Of a DNA stretch of 64,000 nucleotides, positions 43,725 to 52,659 are shown in pieces. Numbering within the stretch: position 1 is the first letter of the stretch; the number at the start of each line of letters is the position of its first letter. Location: contig OY978102.1 in the NCBI GenBank assembly GCA_963854735.1, forward strand, positions 310,001 to 374,000. The letters are read 5' to 3'. The position numbers and the translations under genes were made by a program. Origin of the DNA: Marvania coccoides. Lineage: Eukaryota > Chlorophyta > Trebouxiophyceae > Chlorellales > Chlorellaceae. The notes under the pieces are model-generated. The model was not told the origin of the DNA. It did not search any database and saw only the letters and a list, made by a program, of their open reading frames with translations.

Positions 43725-43854
43725 CCCCGCCTCCAAGTAAAGTATTGCGTAAACCCCCCTTTTCTTAATTATACTGAATGATGAAAAAGCTTATTTTATT
43801 TCACCAAATTTTCCAAAATGAATATCAATAAAAAGGTAATAATGGGAAATAATT

Positions 43855-44286
43855 TTATCCAGTGGAGCTTTTCCTGGGCCAGAAAAAGGCCAGAATAACC
43901 CCCACCATGGCGATCGCGGTGCCCACCCAGTCGCCGACGTCTGGCCGGACTCCGTCTACCGCCCACCCCCAGAGGTAGGACAAAATAATGAAAAACCCGC
44001 CGTACACTGCGTACACGCGTCCAAAATTGTCCACAGGCTGGAAGGTAGGGATGACGCCGTAGAGCACCAGCACCGCTGAGCCCACTACCGCCATCCACCA
44101 CGCTCGGTGCTCACGGAGGGTCTGCCAGACGAGCCACCCCCCGCCGATCTCGCACACGCCCGCTGCTATAAAGAGGAAGAGGGAGAGGAAGATGGTGCCC
44201 ACGGTCCAGCGGAAGGCCTCGGCGGTTTCAGAGGGGGCAGCCAGCGGGGCGGGGCCTGGTTGCAACTCGGCGGTGGCGTTTTCCAT
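43855..44286 (-). CDS. UPF0060 (YnfA-type) small multidrug-resistance-like membrane protein
   Basis: A single exon of 143 aa with four hydrophobic helices. Family motifs are AGVCEIGGGWLVW, PTFQPVDNFGRVYAVYGG, ILSYLWGWAVDGVRPDVGDW and the terminal GVILAFFWPR. UPF0060/YnfA proteins are common in bacteria and resemble SMR transporters; function in eukaryotes is unknown. About 27 hydrophilic residues precede the first helix, with no clear targeting signal. The gene is intronless among intron-bearing neighbours, compatible with old bacterial transfer, though its GC content matches them. It converges on the DTD gene with only 130 bp between stops. Confidence 0.88.
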   Translation of the reverse strand: MENATAELQPGPAPLAAPSETAEAFRWTVGTIFLSLFLFIAAGVCEIGGGWLVWQTLREHRAWWMAVVGSAVLVLYGVIPTFQPVDNFGRVYAVYGGFFIILSYLWGWAVDGVRPDVGDWVGTAIAMVGVILAFFWPRKSSTG

Positions 44287-45262
44287 TATTGCGGCACGCG
44301 GATGGATTTGCTGCGATATTTAGGGAATGTCTGGGTGACAAGACATGGATTTGCTGCCGGAAAACGAAGCCCTAACAAATTTTAAATGGGAAAAAAACAA
44401 GAGATGGCATGGAGGCCGCCCCAAGCGACTTCTAGCTCCCAAATTATTAAACAACGACAATATATGCAATTCATTTATCATATTTTTTGTCAATCCAGTG
44501 CCACAGCCCGATTTTTTCCTTCGAATTCACGGCAGCTGCACGAGACGGCTGGTCACTAAATCGCTGGATTTCTTCTATTTGTGTACCTGTTATAAGGCAT
44601 ACAGGCTGCTGAAACGCGGCAAATAAACGGGTTTGCGGGGGTGTTATAATTTATAAATCGGTAAACAGCAGCATATATGTCAGGGTATTAATATTTGAGT
44701 TTATTCCACCCGAACGCTAGTCTATTATGTATCGACATTATGACTCACGATGTTGCCACGATGCAGCGAGGGCAGCTTCGATGAATCTTCATATAAAAAA
44801 AGTAATCTGCCGGAAGAGTTCTTCTTTGCAAATCAATTGTGCCGACTTTTCGGTTCCTGCATTTTTTTATCTACTAGAAGGAGGCAACCGAGGCGAAGTC
44901 TCGAAACATCGTGGGTTTGGTAGATGTTCGAAACTGCTTTGTCTTTGATTTATATCATTCTCCTCGCAATCAGCATGCTTTTTAATTTTAAAAAACATCA
45001 AATGGGGCGTTCATCATGCCAGAAGGCATATTCGCGTTTTGTTTTTTTTACGCCGAGCGATGCCACGTCAGTCCGACGGACCGACGCACGCAGAGCAGCT
45101 GGTACTTCGGCACGCGTGTAAAAAGGACCAGGTGTCCTGCTTCTTTTGCATCTACTATTCTTTGTATTCTTTTAATTTTCTGTATTTGCGCATCACATCA
45201 GCAGTTCACCTCCCTGGAAACCAAACAAACAGACTCTGCCTTTGAAAAAATAAAATAAAAAA
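44287..45262. other. divergent spacer upstream of UPF0060 and RR-TZF genes
   Basis: About 975 bp, AT-rich, with no frame that shows a domain or good splice context. It probably holds the promoters of both genes. Nothing else seen. Confidence 0.5.
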
Positions 45263-47374
45263 ATGGAGGCCCCCAACTATCAGAATGCGTCCGCAGCATT
45301 CCCGGAGGAAGAGGACAACCCCTTGTTCCAGACAGCCGATTTCAGGATGGTACGCACGCGAAGATTGTGAAAATCGCGTGTGCCTCTATTTCAATCTTCG
45401 ATATTTCGCATTGAAACCATCGCGCTTCCTGCCTTACTGACTATTTCATTATTAGCGGCGAAAAGAAAACGTTTGGTGCTTTATCAATTTTTATACCACC
45501 CCCCACCAGACAGACACAATCTCACTCCTCTCCTCTTCACCCCGCTGCGCGCAGTGGTGTATGAAAGTCATCCCTTGCAGCGTGAGCACATATATATAGC
45601 ATCGTGCCTGCTGTTCATGGCATGGGGTATCCTCAGCATCCCCTGCCTATTCAAATTTTCATTTTTTCTTTCAACCCGCTGACATTCTTCTCCTCATTTG
45701 CTCTTTATTTGGGATGCGCAGAAAAGATACGTCCATGATTGGACTACGTGTAACTTTTCGTGAGTTTGGACCGCTAAACATGACTGCTACAGGTTGTTGA
45801 TGTACTAATTACACGGTCTAATCGCCCCCCCCCCTTTTATTTTTCGCAGCCATGCCGGCGAGAAAGCGGTGCGCCGCTGCCCGCGCTCCCATGAGTACAC
45901 CGGGATCGCCTGCCCTGGTGAGTTGTGGGAAGAATACATGAGCGGAATGACATTTTCTACTGCCTGAATTTTGTGGACGTTTTTTTCTCTGTTTTTTTCC
46001 CTCCCTCCTTCTCCCCTGCTGACTCTCGAACTCCTAGATAATATGGCCAATATTCAATGGCGCTGCGCATGCATCTTGCAGACATGAAAAAGACGGGAAG
46101 CTGCATTCGCGGCGAGCGCTGCCCCTACGCTCAACAACGTGTTTGAGTACTGGCTGCACCCCACGCGCTACCGCACGCAGCTCTGCAACGACGGCCCCGG
46201 CTGCCGCCGCTCCATCTGCTTCTTTGCGCACTCCCTGGACGAGTTGCGCGTCCCCGCCTGCAAGCCTTATGTTTCCCCCGAGACGCTCGCTCGCGCCTCC
46301 CTGGAGGCCATCCAGCAGAACCCCCACCCTCTGGGCGTGCAGCTGCCCTTCAACGTGCCGCCCCAGAACCCAAACCACAGCAACGGCAGCAGCGCCAGCG
46401 GCAGCCAGCGCTCCTACAGCGGCAATCTGCCGCCTCAGTCGTACACCGCTGCCCAGCAGCAGGCCGCTCTGGCGGCGATGTCTGGCGCCCCGCCCCACGC
46501 AGGCGGCATGCGCATCCCCCCTCCCCAGTCGCCTTTTGTGCCACCCAACGGCATGCCCCACACGCACACCAGCCAGGTGCCCCCGCGCCTCTCCACCGAC
46601 TATGGCTCCCTGCCCCGCTGGTGCGTTCGTCGAATACAACTTTACAATTAAAAAGAAAACGGAACACTTCCTACTACTTGCAATTTTTCCACCCACACAC
46701 CTCCCCCCCTTCTCGCCCTCATTTTCAGGTCCGACTGCTCTCCCTTCCACGCTGGCCACGCTGGCGTGCGCATGAGCGGCGGCGCAGGCAGCGTGCGCAT
46801 GAGCGGCGGCGCAGGCAGCGACTACGCCTCTGCCTGCTCAACCCCCGCCCGCCTCAGCTCCGATTTTCCCACTGGTGCCATGCCTGCTGGCCCTGCCATC
46901 GGCCGGCAGTCCTCTGACAGCGGCCCCTCCCCGCCCTCTCGCGCCAATTCCAGCTCCTTGGAGCGCGTGGGAGAGGACGAGCTGGCGCAGTCGCTGGCCA
47001 CCCTCAAGATTGCGCTGACGCAGCAGCAGGTGGCCGCCTCCACCGCATCCAACCACGAGGTAGTCATTTCCACCCTGCACCAGATCCTCAGGGAGGCGGT
47101 GCAGCAGCAGAACGACAAGGACAGCGCCAGCGGCGGCTCCTCCCCCCCACGCACCAGCAGTGAGGACCCCACAGCGGCGGCCGCCAGCATCGCCGCCGCA
47201 GCGTTCAACAGCGTGGCGCGGTTTGGCAGCCGCGACGGCAGTCTGACGATCTCAGAGGCCAGCGCTGACACACCCCAGCGCATGAGCCTCGAGTCGCCCA
47301 CCATGGCTGCTGCCGCCGTCCGGAGCAACTCCCGGCAGTTTCGGCTGTCTGAGGACCTGATCAACGTGGAGTGA
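45263..47374 (+). CDS. Plant-type RR-TZF (CCCH) zinc-finger protein, with a 1-nt frame break
   Basis: Exons 45263-45349, 45555-45581 (27 nt), 45722-45759, 45850-45917, 46082-46620 and 46729-47374. The product matches plant RR-TZF proteins: [31 protein letters not shown] (the C-x5-H-x4-C-x3-H arginine-rich finger), [30 protein letters not shown], then [16 protein letters not shown] and [16 protein letters not shown]. These proteins bind RNA or DNA, sit in stress granules and P-bodies, and speed mRNA turnover. Between 46132 and 46138 the frame is off by one: CPYA would read on to a TGA at 46144, while VFEYW is in the next frame. Removing one A would restore the expected CPYAHNVFEYW. Without correction the protein ends at about 100 residues. 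The rest is Ser/Gln/Ala-rich, 467 aa in all if joined. Confidence 0.8.
46766..46819 (+). repeat. 27-bp direct repeat x2 in the RR-TZF coding region
   Basis: Two identical 27-bp units, 46766-46792 and 46793-46819, encode VRMSGGAGS twice. The in-frame length means expansion does not disturb the protein. Confidence 0.95.
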
Positions 47375-48635
47375 TGTTACGACTACTAACGAAGAAATTT
47401 ATTTTTTGTTTATTTTTCTATTTTTATCGGTGCTCTCTTCTTCTCTTCCCATGCTGACTTTTTAATCAACTTCTTGCTTCCTTTTGATTGATGTCTTTTC
47501 TTCATATTATATACTGCCCATCTCATATTTGCATTAAGAACAGAGCGCCCCCCCCCCCCCCCCCGTCTCCATTCCCTCGGCTTTAAATTTTTTCTTTTCT
47601 TTTTTTTTATTTTTCGTTGCCCCCATTTGCGGTCGTCCTCAGAAAGAATAAGCAATTGACGACCCAAGATTCATGCCTTCTTTGAAAAAATAACTTGCCC
47701 TGTTGTGCAATCCCTGGTGTCGGTAGGGTTTGCGAAGACCAAGCTGGCAAGCGCTTTATTGGCTTTTTATCGTTCACTTACGTCCCCCCCCCTAAAATAA
47801 TAACTCCCAGCATTAACTAATGTATCTTTCCTCTTGCCATATATCTTGCCCTATATCTTTGATGATCAACTTTCTTTTCAATATAGCTTTCTTTATGGGG
47901 CGGTGTTGGTGCGACGAATTTGCCAGGCCGCCCCCTTCCACTTTCATCTGAAACATTTTGTTTCGCGAGCGTGAAAATAAAACAAGTCATTACTGGATTA
48001 GTCCCTCCCTGCATGTGCCATCTTCATTTGCACTTCATATCACTACTCCCAATTCTGACGTGTAAGAATGCATTTTTGCATTAGAGGGCGACATTGGCGA
48101 CAGTTTGGGGAAGTTGTCGGGTCAGGGATTTTGCACGCGGCTGCCTGGAAGTTAGCCTGACTAGTAGCACGGTTGTGCCTCCCCCATTAATGCTCTAACG
48201 CAATGATACAGCAACCGAAGAAAATAAATACTTTCGTCACACTAATTCTGGTGACGGTGAATTTTCTATATATACAAGAGAAACCATTTGTCAGGCATTG
48301 AATGCCTTTGGATCTTTCTGCAGCGCTGAAAAAATCTTTAAAAATATAGTGAATATGAAAACATCAGAGCAGCGTGGATGCCGCTGCTGCCGGGTGAACT
48401 TTTCCCGGTGATAGAATCCAGAAAATCTTGCATTTGAAAGAAAGAGCCAAGCTTGTAGAAAAGTTAAAATTGGTTTTGATTCTATATTTTTAAATAACTA
48501 AATCTGGGGATCACATTTGGCCGGGCCCTCGGTAGATAAAAAAGGCGAAACCAAAATCGGAATCCAGATCGATCAATTAATATTGTCCCGTTAACGGGTT
48601 AATTATTGCTCGATATTTCTATTTCATTTCCCCCT
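47375..48635. other. intergenic between RR-TZF and the second GNAT
   Basis: About 1.26 kb, the longest gene-free stretch. AT-rich with a C17 run at 47548-47564. No frame shows a family signature, and I found no tRNA-like B box or other RNA gene. Confidence 0.5.
47548..47564. repeat. C17 homopolymer
   Basis: A run of 17 cytosines in the downstream flank of the RR-TZF gene. Similar runs occur at 2272 (C20) and 60706 (C16). Confidence 0.9.
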
Positions 48636-49326
48636 ATGGCCCCGCCTTTTCAGCTGTCGTTCACTTCACACCCAGATCCTCTTCGATCGAAATTGTTTCA
48701 CTGTCGTGCGAGCGCACGAGACAAAGGGCAGCAACTTTTCACACTTAGGAGAGGGGCTTCCCCAGATTTACGGCCGTCGATGCTTCGAGAAATTGCCAAG
48801 GAGAAGCTGAACCCTTTGTCATTGCTCCACCTCGACCGCTTCATGGTTGCCACCACCACCGCCACGGGGAAGCTAGCAGGCTTTGGCACGCTCAAGCCGC
48901 TGGAAGGAGACGCCAAACTGGAGCTCTCCAGCTTGATCGTAATGCAAGAGCACAGGTGAGGTGATATCGGGCCAGGCACATCTTGCCGCCGACCTGAAAA
49001 TATTTATTATTATTATTGTTATTATTATTATTTATTTGTGCTCATCACGTGTCTTCAGGGGCCAAGGGCTGGGGCGGCAGCTGGTGCGGGCGCTTTTGGA
49101 GGGGGTGGAGAGTGGGCAAGAGGTGTATTTATTGACGGTTGCCAACCGAACGCCTTTTTATGAGCTTTGTGGATTTGAGGTGGTTTCTGAAGGCGGTTCG
49201 GTTGGTGTGCCGCTGGCCTTGAGGGTAGAGAAAGTAATTGGAACGCCCATCGCGGCAGCTGTGGCCAATGAAAAGCTGGCCATCATGCGATATTGCTGTG
49301 AACCGGCTAAAGGAGGCGCTTCCTGA
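48636..49326 (+). CDS. GNAT-family N-acetyltransferase, probably plastid-targeted
   Basis: Two exons, 48636-48955 and 49059-49326 (195 aa), joined in phase 2. The GNAT core has LAGFGTLKPL, LELSSLIVMQEHRGQGLGRQ (the R/Q-x-x-G-x-G acetyl-CoA loop is RGQGLG, split by the intron in the Arg codon), and VANRTPFYELCGFE, the Asn/Tyr motif B. The first 40 residues (MAPPFQLSFTSHPDPLRSKL start, FHCRASARDKG end) are Ser/Arg-rich, like a plastid leader. The core resembles small GNATs of plants and cyanobacteria; substrate unknown. It is unrelated in detail to the GNAT at 6028. Right after its stop begins the decayed DHRS7 copy, so its 3' UTR may now contain that fragment. Confidence 0.8.
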
Positions 49327-49346
49327 ATACATGAACATGCCGCTGT

Positions 49347-49680
49347 TGACAGGCGCAGAGGGGGCATTCGCGGGTGGTGTTTGGTCCCCGGGGGCTGATT
49401 CAGCAGCTAGCACGGGGTTGAGCATGAAACGGGTGCCTGTCGGAGCTGCAGAGCTCGTACGTAGCGCGCGCAGCGTATTACGAGTTGGACGAAGCGTGGA
49501 TCACGTTCCACCCGGTGCTGCTGATGGGGTACCTCATGCAGTACGCCCCGGCTGCAGCTGGCATGCAGGTGCTGAAGAAGATTGGGCCTGGGCGGGCAAG
49601 GCAGTTGAGGGACGGCGGTGTTTTCTTCAACTAAGGCGCAGGGGGGGGAGACAGCAGCAAAGGACCGAAGAGAGAGTGAA
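49347..49680 (+). pseudogene. Decayed 3' fragment of the DHRS7-like SDR gene
   Basis: This stretch matches, in opposite orientation, the coding-strand 3' third of the SDR gene at about 37209-37560. Long identical words include CGGGTGGTGTTTGGTCCCC and TGGGGTACCTCATGCAGTAC. It carries small indels that break the frame around GTGCCTGTCGGAGCTGCAG. Near the end it lacks about 27 bp that encode GSGTGYDVK in the parent, and it extends past the parent's stop codon into flanking sequence. It has no start codon or promoter of its own. The parent is intronless, so DNA-level duplication and retrocopying cannot be told apart here. It sits immediately downstream of the GNAT stop. Confidence 0.88.
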
Positions 49681-50023
49681 AATGAAAATTTTGATTTGTT
49701 TTTAGCTGTAATTTTGGGTGAAAGCACTTCTCTTTGAGAGTGAGAGATTCGAGCATGCTTTTCCTCATCCATCAACCACAGAACAATTTTTGGGAAAGCG
49801 CAGAAGCTGGTTTTATCCCATTTCATTAATATTTTGCAGACAGCAGCCAAATAAGGTGAAGAGCTCAGTGATCTCCCCCCACCACAATTGTTCAATCAAT
49901 CACCTGATCAAACCTTTTTAAAACACTTGTATTTATATCAAGCTTTTCGCTTGCAATAAGCGAAACACTGACGCAAACATCGCTGATCCACCGCAGAGGA
50001 TTCGCCCACCCCCTCCGTTCTTT
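49681..50023. other. intergenic upstream of the M32 peptidase
   Basis: About 340 bp, AT-rich, presumably the M32 promoter and 5' UTR. Nothing else seen. Confidence 0.5.
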
Positions 50024-52317
50024 ATGATCGCTGCCCGACTCGGCGCCGCCCGTCCCGCTGCTGGCCACGCTCGCTTCACAGCCAAACTCAAGTCCATCCC
50101 TCGCCGCGCCCACCCCTACTACCACCGCTCCATTATGGCCGCCTCTGCCGTGGAATCCGCCGCTGCTGCAGCCCCGGTGTCAGTCGAATCTGATTTTTCC
50201 TCGCTGGCCTCCAAGCTCAAGGACATCAGCGCCCTGGGGGGCATCTCTGGGCTGCTGGGATGGGACGAGATGGTGATGCTGCCGCCTGGGTCAGGCGCAG
50301 CACGCGCAGCACAGAAGGCAGCGCTGGCCAGCGTCATCCATGCAAAATCTACCGACCCCTCCTTGGGGGAGCTCCTCTCCCGCCTGCAGGCGGCCAACCT
50401 CTCTTCCCTGGGGCCGTTTGAGCGCGCCACCGTGCGCGAGGCCGCTCGCGATTACAAGAAGGCCACAGCTGTCACCGATGATTTGGTTCGGAGGGAGGCA
50501 GACCTGGAAAGCCGAGGCTACGCTACTTGGGTGAAGGCCAGGGGAGCCAAGGACTTTTCACAGTTCTCCCCCGTGCTCAAAGAGTGGGTGGCCGCCAGGA
50601 AAGAGCGCGCCGCACTGGTCAGTTGCCAAATTTTATTTTTTATTGTTTCATATTTCATGTTATATAAAATCGAGTTCTTTTTACGCTTTTTAATTCTTGT
50701 TTAGGTGGATTCTGACAAGCCTGCGTACGACGTGCTGGCGGACGACTACTCTGCTGGCCTCACCGCTGCACGACTGACTGAAATCTTCAGGCAAGTGCGT
50801 GATGGCCTCGTGCCCTTCCTGGCGGATCTCAGGGCCCGCGGGACGGCCCCCGACGCCTCCTGGCTCAAGGGAGAGTACGATACCGGCGTCCAGGTGCGAA
50901 ATAGTACACATTTTCTCAATAATTCATGTTATAAATGGCTTTATTGTTTTTTTGTATAACTCAACAGAGCTGGTTTTTTTATTTTTCACCCATTTTACTA
51001 ATTTTATTAATTTTTTATTTCTTGTTTTTTTTTAGGCCGAGGTGTGCCGTGAGATTGCCGTGGCGCTGGGCTTTGACCTCGACAAGGGCAGGCTGGACGT
51101 CAGCGTGCACCCCTTCACCGGTGGGTACCCCAATGACGTGCGAATGACCACCAGGTTCAAGGCAGAAGACCTGACCGAGGGACTCACCGGCGCTATTCAC
51201 GAGACTGGGCACGCTCTGGCCGAGCAGGGGCGCAACCCTGAGTATGACGGTCTGCCCGTGAACGCCATCCCTGGCATGGCCATCCACGAATCGCAGTCCC
51301 TCCTGTGGGAGCGCATGGTGGGGCTGTCACCCAATTTCTCAGAGTGCGTTGGAAAATTTGGGAAATTTCATTTTTTTTTTATTTTTTTTTCAGGGGTTGA
51401 ACCTTCAATTTCAAATCCACACATACATTTTCCTTCCTTAAATTGCTGTCTCCTCCTCCAACTAAATGTTTCCCCTCCCTTCTGTAGGTATCTGTGGCCC
51501 AAGCTGCAGGCCGCGTTCCCCTCCCTCCCCGCCGACCGGACTGCAGCCGACCTGCACGCCGCCTTCAACGTCGTGCGCGATCCGTCGATGATTCGGGTCG
51601 AAGCAGACGAGGTGACGTACGTGATGCACATTATTCTGCGGTTCGAGGTGGAAAGGGCGCTGATCGAGGGCACCCTGGAGGTGGACGACATTCCTGCTGT
51701 GTGGAACGCCAAAATGAAGGTAAATTGATTACGTCTCGGCAACCTTTTTGGATGTTGAATCATATTACTGATTAATTAATAATTTGAAAAGTTGAAATTT
51801 GAAGGATTGAATGTGGCTTTCGCTGTATTTTGTGTTTTACTTTTTACCACAGCGTTCACTTTTTTGTTTTATTTTTGTTAATGCAGGAGTACTTGGGCGT
51901 GGAGCCTGCGGATGACGCGCAGGGCTGCCTGCAAGACGTGCACTGGTCTGCCGGTAAGCACGAAAAATTTTGAAATGCACTGCTGTTTATTTCCACACGT
52001 GTATTTTTTTAATACATTTTTTCCGTGTTGATTTTCCTGCAGGTCTGTTTGGTTATTTCCCAACCTACAGCCTGGGCGCCATGGCCGCGGTGCAGCTGTT
52101 CGAGACCGCCAAGCAGGAGCTCCCTTCGCTGGAGGCTGACATTGCTGCCGGCAACTTTACTCCGCTGCGGCATTGGCTCAATAAGAAAGTGCACGCTGTG
52201 GGGTCGCTGCACCCCACGGCTGACGACCTGCTAGAGGCGGTGACCGGGAAGCCCCTGGACCCTGGACTGTTCCTGAACTACATAAAAGAAAAGTACAGCA
52301 AGCTGTACAAGCTCTGA
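50024..52317 (+). CDS. M32-family metallocarboxypeptidase (carboxypeptidase Taq type)
   Basis: Six exons, 50024-50617, 50705-50893, 51036-51343, 51488-51719, 51887-51953 and 52043-52317 (554 aa); every junction keeps frame. The zinc site is HETGH (His316, Glu317, His320), with the third ligand Glu346 in HESQSLLWER. Other M32 motifs are GLLGWDEMVMLPPGS at the start of the domain, DVSVHPFTGG, DVRMTTRF, EADEVTYVMHIILRFEVE and DVHWSAGLFGYFPTYSLG. M32 enzymes remove C-terminal residues with broad specificity. They are common in bacteria, trypanosomatids and green algae but absent from animals. The first 37 residues (MIAARLGAARPAAGHARFTA then KLKSIPRRAHPYYHRS) are basic and lack acidic residues, so mitochondrial or plastid import is likely. 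A second ATG (IMAASAVES) could give a cytosolic form. Confidence 0.93.
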
Positions 52318-52659
52318 ATAATATTTCGTGATTTTTCGGACGGTGGTGAAACGGAGTGGGTTGAAAGCGGAAGAATGAGAGTACGTGGCGATTGTAGGTT
52401 TGTAAGAAGATAATTGGCAGCGTGAGAGAGAAAGGCACTGTGCTCGGCGATTGCAGCAAAACCAAAAGAACAGGTCGGAAAAGATTTGAAATGCTTCAAA
52501 GCCCTCAGGCTCAGGAATCCCAAAATAAGTCACTTTGCGAACATATTTTCATGAACCTGTTATTTTGCACTATTACCCAAAACTCTAAAAGGCAGCCAAA
52601 GCCAGAAATTGCACTTTTGACGTAGCAAAAATTATTAAATGATCTGAAAATACAAAACT
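52318..52659. other. intergenic between M32 and the HECT ligase
   Basis: About 340 bp holding the M32 3' UTR and the HECT promoter. Shadow frames only. Confidence 0.5.

Noticed and set aside
44287..45262. Small genes in the spacer before RR-TZF
   Set aside because: The frames here lack family signatures and good splice sites; several are AT-rich chance readings.
46129..46146. Programmed +1 frameshifting in the RR-TZF gene
   Set aside because: No slippery sequence or stimulatory structure is evident; a sequence error or simple mutation is more economical.
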